In this document: positions 1 to 9,020 of the stretch, one piece after another
Layout: every line of letters begins with the position of its first letter
Numbering within the stretch: position 1 is the stretch's first letter
DNA from: Mahella australiensis 50-1 BON
Lineage (GTDB): Bacteria; Bacillota; Clostridia; Mahellales; Mahellaceae
Assembly (NCBI RefSeq): GCF_000213255.1
Contig: NC_015520.1
Location: forward strand, 1,260,001 to 1,324,000
Direction of reading: 5' to 3'
DNA: 64,000 nt
Position numbers and translations under genes: made by a program
The notes under the pieces: model-generated
The model's database searches: none
Seen by the model: the letters and a program-made list of their open reading frames with translations, nothing else
Told to the model about the DNA's origin: nothing

Positions 1-1
1 A

Positions 2-523
2 AGGTTGATGTTTTGGGCTTGTGTATTAAATGGTGCTGCCGGGCATACATATGGCGCGAACGGCATCTGGCAGGTAAATACCAAAGAGAAACCATTTGGT
101 CCCAGTCCACATGGTATGAGCTGGGGAGATACTCCGTGGGAGGAGGCATATAAGCTGCCTGGTTCTTATCAATTGGCACTTTCAAAAAAACTTTTAGAGA
201 GGTACAAATGGTGGTTATTTGAGCCACATCCCGAGTGGATAGAAGTCAATGTATCCGAAGAAAAACGAGAACATAATTATTATCCTTATATTGCAGGGAT
301 ACCGCAAAAAGTTCGGATTATTTACTTACCTTTTTTCTATCCTGTGTTTAAGATAAAAAATTTAGAAAAAGGGGTTTCTTATAAAGTATTTCTTTTTAAT
401 CCTATAAGCGGCGATGAGATTGACTGTGGCATTGTTAGGCCAGAAGACGGAGAATGGTCTTTATCGCGTCTCCCGATCTTTCAAGATTGGGTGCTTGTTA
501 TGGAAAGCATAGATAACGCATAG
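2..523 (+). CDS. C-terminal part of a DUF4038 / apiosidase-like glycoside hydrolase (5' end outside window)
   Basis: The frame is open to the left edge, so this is the tail of a longer protein; the TTG at 5 and ATG at 8 are probably internal codons. The first visible residues (FWACVLNGAAGHTYGANGIWQ minus the last residue) match the end of the (beta/alpha)8 catalytic domain of DUF4038 proteins, where a W..vL.GaaGhtYG..giW pattern is typical. The remaining 130 or so residues fit the small beta-sandwich that follows it in this family (named a putative collagen-binding domain in Pfam). The likely role is glycan cleavage upstream of the sugar-catabolic genes that follow. Family assignment is from memory of the motif; the substrate is unknown. 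Confidence 0.7.
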   Translation, partial: RLMFWACVLNGAAGHTYGANGIWQVNTKEKPFGPSPHGMSWGDTPWEEAYKLPGSYQLALSKKLLERYKWWLFEPHPEWIEVNVSEEKREHNYYPYIAGIPQKVRIIYLPFFYPVFKIKNLEKGVSYKVFLFNPISGDEIDCGIVRPEDGEWSLSRLPIFQDWVLVMESIDNA

Positions 524-559
524 GGAAAATTTCTTTAGAATTATGGTAGATGAGTTGTA

Positions 560-598
560 ATATTTAGCAGTCTCCATTAGCTGGAAACTGCTAAATAT
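560..598. terminator. Probable bidirectional terminator between convergent genes
   Basis: An 11-bp perfect inverted repeat (560-570 and 588-598) with an additional inner TCCA/TGGA pairing lies between the stop of the glycosidase (+) and the stop of the URO-D-like gene (-). The + side is followed by a short T-rich tract (601-606) and the - side by weak T content, so it could serve both genes. No other structure was seen in this gap. Confidence 0.6.
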
Positions 599-666
599 AC
601 TTTTATACGGCGTGTTAATTCCGGATAATCATAAAAGGTGTATAAATGGAGTACTGCCTTTTGTAA

Positions 667-1806
667 TCAGAATTTTCCGGATAATAGATCCATTTTCCGT
701 TTCATATAATACCTGAAGTTTTCTAATGATATATCAGGCGGGACTGTGTGATCGACTGTAGGTATGAATCCTCCTTCCTCTATTAACGGATATAGAGAGG
801 CCAAGTGTTTATCTATGTTTTCTTTAGTTTTTGCCAATTCCCTCTTATCAACGCCGCCCCAAAGCCTTAAATCTTTGCCGAACTTCTTACGTAGCTTTAT
901 GGGATCCATATCGGCAGCTCTTTCCATAGGCCATATAGCATCCACGCCTGCCTCCATCAAAAGAGGAATCAAAGCCTCGCAGTTACCATCAGTATCCACA
1001 CATACGTAACGAACACCATGGCTTTTAAAATAATCCACTAATCGGCACATACGGGGAAAGATGAACGTTTTATAGGTATCCGGACTTAACAAGGGGCCGT
1101 TTTTCATAGACATATCTTCATTGATAAATACGTAATCTACGTCGGTTTTTTCCAATATAGGGTGCGATACTTCGATGGTGAAATCTGCTATAAACTCCAT
1201 CATCTCATGCATAAGCGCAGGTTGATCATACCATGCATAACACACGTTCTCGGTTCCCATCCATTCTCGGGCTCTCCAAAAGAAACCCAACGTGCTACAA
1301 TTTCTGCCAAGTACCAGCACATGTTCTCTTTGACGCCATCTCGGTAGCATTATCTCCTGCCACTGTGGTGGATATCTACGGCCTAAGTTAGCTACATATC
1401 GTTTTTTGATCTCTCGGAAATCGTTGATGTTCTTGACCGGAAAGCTCAGAAATTGATCCATACTGGCTCTGGTCCCCCACGCCGTACCTTCGATCAAAGC
1501 CTTGCGTATGACGCCGTTTTCATCGCGTATGATCTCATATCGATCAGTTTTCTCAAGGGTTTCGGTTTCAAAAGGCGGTATCATCCCATAATTGACGTTT
1601 ATATATTCTCTGGCATCCATATTGAAATATTCCTCGCCGGTAAACCAATCCCAATGTAGATCATACATATTTAATCCTTCTTCGTGCCATCGATCCATAG
1701 TTTGACCCCAAACGCCGACTTCGTGATTGGGTATTCTATCTACGGATTTATACTCCATGGTGTTGATAAATCTCTGACGACATGAAAGCGGTTCTTGAGT
1801 AAACAT
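667..1806 (-). CDS. Uroporphyrinogen decarboxylase (URO-D) family protein, not HemE
   Basis: This 379-residue protein has the URO-D/COG0407 barrel fold signature: an N-terminal VDRIPN segment, FINEDMSMKNGPLLSP near residue 235, a VDTDGNCEALIPL segment and a C-terminal VDHTVPPD motif. True HemE enzymes have an N-terminal RQAGR motif that binds substrate carboxylates; it is absent here. Members of this superfamily include methyltransferases such as MtaA and CmuA that move methyl groups on corrinoids or thiols, but the HxC zinc motif of MtaA is not evident. The start at 1806 follows a good AGAGGAGAA site. The gene is divergent from a paralogue at 2107. By context I infer a role in handling a modified (perhaps methylated) sugar; the reaction is unknown. 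Confidence 0.75.
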   Translation of the reverse strand: MFTQEPLSCRQRFINTMEYKSVDRIPNHEVGVWGQTMDRWHEEGLNMYDLHWDWFTGEEYFNMDAREYINVNYGMIPPFETETLEKTDRYEIIRDENGVIRKALIEGTAWGTRASMDQFLSFPVKNINDFREIKKRYVANLGRRYPPQWQEIMLPRWRQREHVLVLGRNCSTLGFFWRAREWMGTENVCYAWYDQPALMHEMMEFIADFTIEVSHPILEKTDVDYVFINEDMSMKNGPLLSPDTYKTFIFPRMCRLVDYFKSHGVRYVCVDTDGNCEALIPLLMEAGVDAIWPMERAADMDPIKLRKKFGKDLRLWGGVDKRELAKTKENIDKHLASLYPLIEEGGFIPTVDHTVPPDISLENFRYYMKRKMDLLSGKF

Positions 1807-2106
1807 AAGATTCTCCTCTCACTATAATTCTGGGATCATTATAATACAATTTTCTATAAAGCTGTTAGCACAAAAAGATGATAATATAGGGCAATATGAT
1901 TTTTAGCACAAAAGGCCAATCTTTTAGCATTGTTGGCTCATAAAGGGAAATAATCCGTATCAGTACGAAACGAACCAATAATAAAAGCGAAGAAAAGATA
2001 TTTTATGCAAGAAGATATTTGTTTTGTATAAATATTGTACTGTTCTTTTGTGTTACAATTGAGATAATTACAGAAGCAATGAAAATGGTGAAGGGAGAAT
2101 ACAGTT
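1807..2106. promoter_or_regulatory. Divergent intergenic region with TTAGCA direct repeats
   Basis: This 300-bp AT-rich spacer separates two divergent URO-D-like genes. An 11-base direct repeat TTAGCACAAAA occurs at 1865-1875 and 1903-1913, and a shorter relative, TTAGCAT, at 1924-1930, 21 bases after the second copy. Direct repeats at about two helical turns are typical of AraC-family sites, and two AraC regulators are encoded nearby, but this link is inference. A ribosome site for the + gene (AAGGGAG) ends the region. I found no convincing -35/-10 pair and no small gene. Confidence 0.35.
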
Positions 2107-3198
2107 GTGAGTTTGAACAGACATATGAACGACCGGGAACGGTTTTTGGCTGCTATGAGATATAAACCGGTAGATCGAGTCCCATACCGCGAATTCGGTG
2201 CTTGGCCTGAGACTATTGAACGCTGGCTTAGCGAAGGGTATGAACCGAACAATCCGCCGATTTCAACAGATTACTGGGATTGGCAAGGAGGATGGTTTTT
2301 TCCTAATCCGCCATTTGAGCATAAAGTCATCGAAGAAGATGAAAGAACGGTGCTTTATATAAACCATGAAGGTATATTGATACGCGAGCGTAAAGATAAC
2401 CCTATGTCGTCAATGCCGCAGTTTGTAAGGTTTCCTGTGGAAACGCGAGAGGATTTCCGCACCTTCTGGAAGGAAAGGATGCAGCCGGATTTAGCCGCTC
2501 GTCTTGGCCCAAATTGGAAACAAAAGCTGGCTGCTTATCGTCAGCGTGATTATCCGCTTGTAGTCATTGCCGATCGTTGGGGTGGCTTCTTTGGGCCGTT
2601 GAGGAATCTATTGGGAGTAGAGAGATTGTGCATGCTTTTCTATGATGATCCGGCATTTCTGGAAGAGATGATGGAAGCAGAGGCTGACTTCATGATACGG
2701 ATGATGGATCAAATCCTGGATTATACTGATGTTGATGTTTTCGGGTTCTGGGAAGATATGGCCTATAAGAATGGTCCGCTGGTTAGCCCTGAGTTGTTTC
2801 GCAAATTTGCTTTGCCAAGGTACAGGCGTGTGGTGGATTTCTTGCACTCAAGAGGGGTGGAGTTCATATCGCTGGACAGTGATGGCAATATAACAAAGCT
2901 TATTCCCATTTGGCTGGATGCGGGTATAAATGTCCTTTATCCATTTGAAGTGCAGTGTGGCATGGATGTACTCAAAGTTCGCAAAGAATACGGCCGCGAC
3001 CTGCGCATGTGGTTTGGTATAGATAAACGAGCCGCGGCGCATGGGCCGGAGGCTATTGATGCAGAGCTGGCACGTGTTGCGCCGCTAATACATGATGGTG
3101 GCTATGTTCCCGGACCTGATCATTCTTTCCCGCCTGATGTTTCATTTGAAAACTACTGCTACTTTATGGAGAAACTGGCTGCTATTGCGCGAGCTTAA
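2107..3198 (+). CDS. URO-D family protein, second copy
   Basis: A 363-residue paralogue of the divergent gene at 667-1806. Shared landmarks in the same order are VDRVPYREFG near the N-terminus, FWEDMAYKNGPLVSPELF, SLDSDGNITKLIPIW and PDHSFPPDVSFEN near the C-terminus. The RQAGR motif of genuine uroporphyrinogen decarboxylase is missing, so haem synthesis is unlikely. The GTG start at 2107 sits about 11 bases after AAGGGAG; an ATG at 2125 is an alternative. It is followed after 180 bp by a solute-binding lipoprotein gene, suggesting a catabolic unit for an imported compound. The enzyme reaction cannot be read from the sequence. Confidence 0.75.
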   Translation: MSLNRHMNDRERFLAAMRYKPVDRVPYREFGAWPETIERWLSEGYEPNNPPISTDYWDWQGGWFFPNPPFEHKVIEEDERTVLYINHEGILIRERKDNPMSSMPQFVRFPVETREDFRTFWKERMQPDLAARLGPNWKQKLAAYRQRDYPLVVIADRWGGFFGPLRNLLGVERLCMLFYDDPAFLEEMMEAEADFMIRMMDQILDYTDVDVFGFWEDMAYKNGPLVSPELFRKFALPRYRRVVDFLHSRGVEFISLDSDGNITKLIPIWLDAGINVLYPFEVQCGMDVLKVRKEYGRDLRMWFGIDKRAAAHGPEAIDAELARVAPLIHDGGYVPGPDHSFPPDVSFENYCYFMEKLAAIARA

Positions 3199-3379
3199 AG
3201 CGCTTAAATTAAAGCATTCGACATACAATCTCTGGAATTAAGAGGCCAAATCGAGCAAAAGGAGGGCTCATTATGCTGTTTAATGCAAGCTGGCCATAAG
3301 AAAATCGGTATAATTTCTATTTTGGCAGTAAAAGGGCATGTGTAACGTATCAAAAATTAAAATTAGGAGGCAATTTTAA

Positions 3380-5359
3380 ATGAGAAAGTTAAAGCTGTTT
3401 ACAGTATGGATGTTAACTATAGCTTTGTTGTTGCCCATTATAATAACGAGTTGTGGTACTTCTACAAATGAAGATGGGGAACAATCTACTGAACAAACTG
3501 GCGAAGAGACAAAGGATCGGGGAAAAGAACAAGTTATGAGTGAATTCGAACAAACCCAAGGTATTCCTACAGAACTTAAAGAGGCTCCTATACTAGCTGA
3601 TAAAGTAAAAACAGGTGACTTACCACCGATAGAAAAACGGTTACCTAAGGAGCCCAAAATAGCCAATGATATGCCAGCTAGCCAGATCAAGTATGAGATT
3701 GGTACCTATGGGGGCGTCCTAAGAACAGTTACGCATGAACAAGGATTTGATTCCACAGTATTTTGCATATTGAATGAACCGTTGTTAAATTCACCTGGAT
3801 TGTTAGGGGAAGAGATAACTGGTAATGTTGTAAAAAACTACGAGGCTAGTAGTGACCAAAAAGAATTTACTTTTCATATGAGAGAGGGCTTAAAATGGTC
3901 TGATGGTCAACCGGTAACGACAGAAGATGTAAGGTTTGCAGTAGAGGATGTGCTATTTAATGCCAAGCTGACACCGGTTTTCCCGGCATGGTTAAGATCA
4001 GGAGGTAAAGTAGATGGTACGCCAATGAAATTGGAAATTTTGGATGATTATACTTTTAAGATAATATTCGATCAGCCCTATGGGGGTTTCCCCTTGACAT
4101 TGTCTATAGAAGGTTGGAGAGGTTATACTGATATTTTGAAGCCAAAACATTTTTTGCAAAAATATCATGTAAAATATACTCCATTAGAACAGCTTGAGCC
4201 GGAAATCGAAAAAGCTGGTTTCCAAAAAAGCGATTGGGTTAGTCTCTTCAACAAAAAAGACGTACTTAATTGGGAGTCGGTAACACCCGATGCCATAGGT
4301 TTTCCAGTACTTAGTCCATGGATGCAGATAAAGGCTACAACTAGCACAGTAGAATATGAACGAAATCCTTATTACTTTGAGATAGATGAGAAAGGCAATC
4401 AATTACCATATATAGATAAGCTTAATACCACCTATGTACAAGACCTTCAAATGGTTATTATGAAAACGCTGGGTGGTGAAGTCGATCACTCCGGTGAATT
4501 AATCTCTTTGAATGACTTGCCGCTTCTTAAGGAAAATGAGGCTAATGGCGGTTACAAGATCTATATGCCAAATATGCATAGAACGGGTGCTGACATTATA
4601 CTTAATTTCAACTATGATGATCCAGTTTGGAGAAAGGTTATCTATGACATACGTTTTAGAAAGGCTTTAAATCTGGCATTAGATAAAGACGAAATAGTGG
4701 ATACAGTTTACTATGGCATGGCAAAACCGGCTGAAATACAAGGTACAGAGTGTGATATTAAAGAGGCTAATAAATTATTGGATGAAATGGGCATGAAAAA
4801 AGGATCAGATGGTTTACGTTTAGGACCAGGTGGAGAGAAATTCTCTATACCGCTTGATGTCCAACCATGGAGGCCGGATACTGTGCCCTTAACACAGTTA
4901 GTTGTTGAACAGTGGCGCGAATTGGGACTAGATGTTAGCATGAAACAGATTGATGCTAGTTTATGGAACACACGTGTAGCTGCTAATGAAATTAAAGCTA
5001 CTGTGATAGGTACGCATGGTCCGGTATTAGGAGCTGGAAATCCAGATTGGGCTCAAAGTTATTGGGCGCCACTATGGAATATGTGGTGGGTGAGTAATGG
5101 GCAAAAAGGTGAAGAACCACCTCAAGACGTAAAAGACTTTTATCAATTGATCGAAGATATGCGTGGTGCGCCAGTTGAACAATCTATACAGTATAATGAA
5201 AAAATAAGGGCTGATATGAGAGATAATCTATGGTATTTTGTAGTTGCAGATAATATAAAACAACCTGTCGCTATAAATGCTAAAATACACAATTATACTG
5301 ATAATGGATTTAACATAGCGCAATTTTTTGGTGCTGAAAGGTTATTTTATGGGAAATGA
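3380..5359 (+). CDS. Family-5 extracellular solute-binding lipoprotein (SBP copy 1)
   Basis: A 659-residue secreted binding protein. A hydrophobic signal ends in a lipobox (ITSC, Cys25), followed by an acidic and Gln-rich linker. Family SBP_bac_5 (oligopeptide/nickel/oligosaccharide type) is shown by the FTFHMREGLKWSDGQPVT block and the later RNPYYFEIDEKGNQLPY segment. In some thermophilic anaerobes such proteins bind oligosaccharides. A TAGGAGG site precedes the ATG. No permease or ATPase gene for it lies in the window. It is closely related along its whole length to the protein at 11453-13411, so the two arose by duplication. The ligand is unknown; location beside glycosidase, sulfatase and sugar enzymes suggests a glycan fragment. 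Confidence 0.9.
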   Translation: MRKLKLFTVWMLTIALLLPIIITSCGTSTNEDGEQSTEQTGEETKDRGKEQVMSEFEQTQGIPTELKEAPILADKVKTGDLPPIEKRLPKEPKIANDMPASQIKYEIGTYGGVLRTVTHEQGFDSTVFCILNEPLLNSPGLLGEEITGNVVKNYEASSDQKEFTFHMREGLKWSDGQPVTTEDVRFAVEDVLFNAKLTPVFPAWLRSGGKVDGTPMKLEILDDYTFKIIFDQPYGGFPLTLSIEGWRGYTDILKPKHFLQKYHVKYTPLEQLEPEIEKAGFQKSDWVSLFNKKDVLNWESVTPDAIGFPVLSPWMQIKATTSTVEYERNPYYFEIDEKGNQLPYIDKLNTTYVQDLQMVIMKTLGGEVDHSGELISLNDLPLLKENEANGGYKIYMPNMHRTGADIILNFNYDDPVWRKVIYDIRFRKALNLALDKDEIVDTVYYGMAKPAEIQGTECDIKEANKLLDEMGMKKGSDGLRLGPGGEKFSIPLDVQPWRPDTVPLTQLVVEQWRELGLDVSMKQIDASLWNTRVAANEIKATVIGTHGPVLGAGNPDWAQSYWAPLWNMWWVSNGQKGEEPPQDVKDFYQLIEDMRGAPVEQSIQYNEKIRADMRDNLWYFVVADNIKQPVAINAKIHNYTDNGFNIAQFFGAERLFYGK

Positions 5360-5390
5360 ATAATCTACCAACTATATAAACACTAATTTC

Positions 5391-5424
5391 CGGGTATTGT
5401 ATTTACATTCATACCCGAACTTTT
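5391..5424 (+). terminator. Rho-independent terminator after SBP copy 1
   Basis: CGGGTAT (5391-5397) pairs with ATACCCG (5411-5417) around a 13-base loop and is followed by AACTTTTT. It lies 30 bases after the SBP stop codon and before the AraC relic and sulfatase gene. Confidence 0.7.
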
Positions 5425-5443
5425 TGATGACATTTCAAGAGTA

Positions 5444-5526
5444 TGAACGTAGAGAAATTGATGATTGTATATCCTTCTTAGGTACTCGCAAAAACCAATC
5501 GGACATATGAGCCAAGTTAACAAAGC
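5444..5526 (-). pseudogene. Relic of an AraC-family regulator gene (N-terminal fragment)
   Basis: About 83 bp here align to 16271-16352, the N-terminal coding part of the AraC gene on the - strand, with a single-base indel and scattered substitutions. Translated on the - strand the relic reads CPIGFCEYLRRIYNHQFLYVH, against CPIGFCEGPRKIYDHQFLYVH in the intact gene (each shown segment is a local match, and the relic lacks everything after it). No HTH coding sequence remains, and the fragment ends just before the sulfatase ribosome site. It shows that a third AraC copy once stood here, divergent to the sulfatase gene, and was largely deleted. Confidence 0.75.
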
Positions 5527-5541
5527 TGAAGGAGGATGCAT

Positions 5542-7098
5542 ATGATGAATATATTGTTTATTATGGCGGATCAATGGAGAGCTGACTGTTTGAGTTGTGC
5601 CGGTCACCCCGTTGTTAAGACACCATCTCTGGACAAATTAGCGCAAAAGGGTGTGCGTTTTGAATCCACTTATGTGCAATGGCCAGTATGTGGCCCCAGC
5701 CGTACGTGCTTATATACCGGCCGCTATATGCATGCGCATCGGTCTACGTGGAACGGCGTGCCGCTGCCGGAGGACGAACGCAGTATAGGGCATTATTTTA
5801 CAAGTAATGGCTATGATGCCGTATTGATAGGTAAGGGACATTACAGCGCAGACGATGAGAGACTGCCTCAACTCATTCGGTGTGGCTTCGACCCTGAAAG
5901 GGACCGCTTGAATGACGGCGGTATGGATGTATTGGCTACCGAGGGCTGGGATTATGGTAAGTTCTTGATGAGCAAGGGATACATATCCGATGATCCCATA
6001 GATGATTTTGCCATGACTGTAAAAACGCCTCAAGGAGAAAACATATCTGCTTGGGATTTCAAAGCCTGTCCATATCCGTTGAGGGTGAAAGCCGAAGACA
6101 GCCCGCCGGCTTATCTTACCGATAAGGCTATGGAATTTATGCGCAGTCATGAGCAACGGCCATGGATAATGCATCTATCTTACACATACCCTCATTGGCC
6201 AATAGCTGCTCCAGCGCCATATAACGCTTTATATGACCCTGCTCAGGTACCTCGGCCATGCCGAAACCAAGATGAATTAAAGCACCCTATCATGGAGCCT
6301 TTTAGGAAGGAGCGGCGCAGTTTACCTTTCGACAACCGCTGGGTATGGCAACATATGCGCGCGACCTATTATGGCATGATGTCGCTGGTTGATATGCAAT
6401 TAGGGCGGCTTTTCGACTATATGGAACAGCATGGTCTTATGGATAATACTATGATCGTATTTACATCGGATCACGGCGAATATCTAGGCGATCATTGGCT
6501 GTTTGAAAAGGAGTTGTTCTATGAACAAGCTGTGCGCGTGCCGTTGATAGTGTATTGTCCCGGTGGGGAATATGATGTTTCCCGAGGTAGCATAAATTAT
6601 GATTTTGTTCAATCCATAGACCTTCTTCCATCCATGATGGAAGAAGCCGATATTCCTATTGATCATCGCATCCAAGGCAAGAGCCTGATGGGGCTTTTAA
6701 GGGGCCGGAAGCCCGAGGCGTGGCAGTCAGCGGTGTATGCCGATTGGGATTATGAGTTTTACCATACGGGGGAAGTCTTAGGTATACCGCCTGAGCGTCG
6801 CCGGGCATGGATGGTGAGGGATCATCGATTTAAGTACGTTCATTTTCTTGATTTACCCGATATGCTCTTCGATATGGAAAATGACTCCGAGGAATTGCAT
6901 AACTTGGCTGATAACCCATTTTATAAAGGCGTTGTGGAAACATATAGGTTAAAACTGTTGGACTGGCGTATGAGTACCGAGGACCGTAGCCGGAGCGGCT
7001 GGTTTTATAACAAATACGGTGCTATTGGTGTTTCATTACCGTCCGATAAATTTGCTAACTATGGTCTATGGAAATCTGAAGACGGAAATATGCTATAA
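5542..7098 (+). CDS. Cys-type sulfatase
   Basis: A 518-residue sulfatase of the alkaline phosphatase superfamily, predicted to hydrolyse a sulfate ester. The N-terminus carries the metal-binding IMADQWRAD segment. The C-x-P-S-R signature is present as VCGPSRTCLYTGR, with Cys50 expected to be converted to formylglycine by a radical SAM maturase (none is encoded in the window). A second metal motif is FTSDHGEYLGDH. No signal peptide is seen, so it should act in the cytoplasm on an imported fragment. An upstream ATG at 5536 directly abuts the GGAGG site; the ATG at 5542 has proper 6-base spacing. It heads a run of genes to 14.3 kb with short gaps. The substrate is unknown, probably a sulfated sugar. 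Confidence 0.88.
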   Translation: MMNILFIMADQWRADCLSCAGHPVVKTPSLDKLAQKGVRFESTYVQWPVCGPSRTCLYTGRYMHAHRSTWNGVPLPEDERSIGHYFTSNGYDAVLIGKGHYSADDERLPQLIRCGFDPERDRLNDGGMDVLATEGWDYGKFLMSKGYISDDPIDDFAMTVKTPQGENISAWDFKACPYPLRVKAEDSPPAYLTDKAMEFMRSHEQRPWIMHLSYTYPHWPIAAPAPYNALYDPAQVPRPCRNQDELKHPIMEPFRKERRSLPFDNRWVWQHMRATYYGMMSLVDMQLGRLFDYMEQHGLMDNTMIVFTSDHGEYLGDHWLFEKELFYEQAVRVPLIVYCPGGEYDVSRGSINYDFVQSIDLLPSMMEEADIPIDHRIQGKSLMGLLRGRKPEAWQSAVYADWDYEFYHTGEVLGIPPERRRAWMVRDHRFKYVHFLDLPDMLFDMENDSEELHNLADNPFYKGVVETYRLKLLDWRMSTEDRSRSGWFYNKYGAIGVSLPSDKFANYGLWKSEDGNML

Positions 7099-7184
7099 TC
7101 ATCGTTTTTGTACTATATGGTCCTCGGAGAAAGTGCTATTATAGTGATAGTGAATGAATATTAAAGATGTGGGGGTTTTATAAA

Positions 7185-8174
7185 ATGGCATTAAAAGTCG
7201 GTATAGTTGGAATGGGCAATATCGGTAACGTGCATGCCGGCGTGTATATGAATAATCCCAAGGTGGAGTTGGTAGCCGTATGCGATATAATAAAAGAAAA
7301 GGCCGACGCTGCCGCGTCTAAGTATGGTGCCAAGGCCTTTTACAGTGTAAAAGAGATGCTGGATAGCGGTATACACCTGGATGCATGTAGTATGGCGACG
7401 GCCGGTGTGGAAAATGGCGGGGATCATTTTAAGCCGACTATGGAACTGCTTGAGGCCGGCATACCGGTACTAGGCGAAAAACCTATATCCAATAATATAG
7501 AAGACGCTGAAAAAATGGTGGCGTTGGCTAAAAGCAAAAAGGTCCCATATGGCGTTGATCTAAACCATCGTTTTACGCCGGCGGCGCGCGTAGCCAAGGA
7601 ATGGATGAATAACGGCCGTTTGGGTAAAACTCATATCATAAACATGCGTATGTGGATAAATAATCCTAATGAATCGTCCCCATGGTTTCATATGCGCGCT
7701 CTTCATCCGCATTCGTTCGATGTTATGCGCTATTTCTGCGGCGATGTAAAGAGCGTAGCGGCTTTTATGATGAAAGGCGAGGGTCGGAATATCTGGTCTA
7801 ATTGTCAGGTGTTACTTCAATTTGAAAACGATGTTGTGGGCAATCTGACCGGTAGTTACGATGCCGGCGGCAGCTATGGCCTTGAGCGCTGTGAAGTAGT
7901 AGGCTCAAAAGGGCGCTTTGTTCTGGAAGATGCTTGCGAGCATTTGCACTTTTATCCGCGCAATAGCATTGAGACCGAAACCTATGATTATCTGGGCGGT
8001 ATGCGTTCTTTTAACGAAACATTCAAGGATAGAATAGGCGTTTGGATAGATCAGATCGAAGCCGGTGTTAGTTACGATAAAATCGATGGTTCAGGTGAAG
8101 AGGCATTAAAAGCACAACGTATAATTGAAGCGGCTATTCGTTCTTGGCAGACCCATAGTATCGTAGAACTTTAA
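7185..8174 (+). CDS. Gfo/Idh/MocA family NAD(P)-dependent oxidoreductase (copy 1)
   Basis: A 329-residue protein with an N-terminal Rossmann domain (VGIVGMGNIGNVHAG, residues 5-19), the family EKP motif (GEKPISNN, near residue 100) and an HPHSFDVMRYFCGD segment near the catalytic His. Members oxidise or reduce hydroxyls of sugars and cyclitols, or use NAD transiently in glycoside cleavage. The ATG at 7185 is chosen over an in-frame ATG at 7167 because the GGGGG ribosome site lies between them. It is followed 29 bases later by a TIM-barrel isomerase-like gene, and a paralogue lies at 10451. Such pairs of Gfo/Idh and isomerase-like genes are common in inositol and unusual-sugar pathways. Substrate not inferred. 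Confidence 0.88.
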   Translation: MALKVGIVGMGNIGNVHAGVYMNNPKVELVAVCDIIKEKADAAASKYGAKAFYSVKEMLDSGIHLDACSMATAGVENGGDHFKPTMELLEAGIPVLGEKPISNNIEDAEKMVALAKSKKVPYGVDLNHRFTPAARVAKEWMNNGRLGKTHIINMRMWINNPNESSPWFHMRALHPHSFDVMRYFCGDVKSVAAFMMKGEGRNIWSNCQVLLQFENDVVGNLTGSYDAGGSYGLERCEVVGSKGRFVLEDACEHLHFYPRNSIETETYDYLGGMRSFNETFKDRIGVWIDQIEAGVSYDKIDGSGEEALKAQRIIEAAIRSWQTHSIVEL

Positions 8175-8203
8175 TTAATTAAGGAAGTTTGGGAGGGGCT
8201 AAA

Positions 8204-9004
8204 ATGATAGAGTTGGGTGTAAACTCGGTGCTATTTGGAGGCTATGATTTCGCCACGGCCGCTAAGTATATAGCATTGGCAGGTTACGATGGCATAGAAA
8301 TATCGGCGATAAAGGGCATGTGCGAGCACTTGGAGCTGGATCGGTGGCGTGAGCAGGCTGATAAGCTCAGAAATATCGTGGCTGAAAATGGTTTAAAGTT
8401 TCTGTCAATGGAAGTAGCCTCATTGGATGAGGATAGACTGACTAAGGCCTTTGAAGCCGGTGCTGAGATCGGTATTCCAATAGTAAATGTAGGTCCGGGT
8501 GGTAAAGCCGATGCAGATGGAGATTTGGAAAGACAAATCGATTTATTGGCTAAAATGTCCGAAAAAGCAGAAACATATGGCATCACCCTTTGTGTAAAGG
8601 CGCATGTGGGCTTAGCCATATATAATACGCCTACCACCTTAAAAGCTATGGATAGCATTCATTCGCCGGCTTTTGGCATCGACATGGATCCAAGTCATAT
8701 TTACAGAGCCGGAGAAGATCCTGCTCAGGCGCTTATGCAAGTGATAGGCAGGGTTAAGCATATACATATACGCGATTGTTTAGGCCGCAATACCGGGCCG
8801 GGGATACCGGCTAATCAGGCTTGCGGACGAGGTGATATAGATCTGATGGCTTATTGCAAGGTTATGGTTGATAATGATTATTCCGGGCCGGTCTGCCTGG
8901 AAGTTATCGGGGCTAATGATTTGGAATTGCCTGAAGTGGTGGCTATCGCTGCGGAAAGCCGCGGATATCTGAACGCCTGCCTTAAGGCTTTAGGTGCCAG
9001 ATAA
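8204..9004 (+). CDS. Sugar phosphate isomerase/epimerase-like TIM barrel (AP_endonuc_2 family)
   Basis: A 266-residue protein of the xylose isomerase-like TIM-barrel family. Diagnostic features are the N-terminal ALAGYDGIEIS strand-helix, a middle INVGPGG-like segment and metal-binding acid/His residues: GIDMDPSHIYRAGED, HIHIRDC and a C-terminal VCLEVIG Glu. Relatives include IolE, IolH, hydroxypyruvate isomerase and sugar epimerases. The ATG at 8204 follows GGGAGGGG; an in-frame TTG at 8189 lies upstream of that site and is rejected. It sits between a Gfo/Idh oxidoreductase and a sulfatase-fold gene, as expected for cytoplasmic conversion of a keto-sugar. Exact substrate unknown. Confidence 0.83.
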   Translation: MIELGVNSVLFGGYDFATAAKYIALAGYDGIEISAIKGMCEHLELDRWREQADKLRNIVAENGLKFLSMEVASLDEDRLTKAFEAGAEIGIPIVNVGPGGKADADGDLERQIDLLAKMSEKAETYGITLCVKAHVGLAIYNTPTTLKAMDSIHSPAFGIDMDPSHIYRAGEDPAQALMQVIGRVKHIHIRDCLGRNTGPGIPANQACGRGDIDLMAYCKVMVDNDYSGPVCLEVIGANDLELPEVVAIAAESRGYLNACLKALGAR

Positions 9005-9020
9005 GAGGAGGAACAAGGTC

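Noticed and set aside
1865-1930. TTAGCA repeats as a CRISPR array
   Set aside because: Repeats are only 7-11 bases, irregularly spaced, with no cas genes nearby.
667-3198. URO-D-like proteins as HemE (haem synthesis)
   Set aside because: They lack the N-terminal RQAGR-type substrate motif, are multiplied within a sugar locus and lie away from the hem genes.
5383-5607. A 74-codon - strand open frame as a gene
   Set aside because: Its recognisable part is only the AraC relic, it overlaps the sulfatase start and it has no complete domain.
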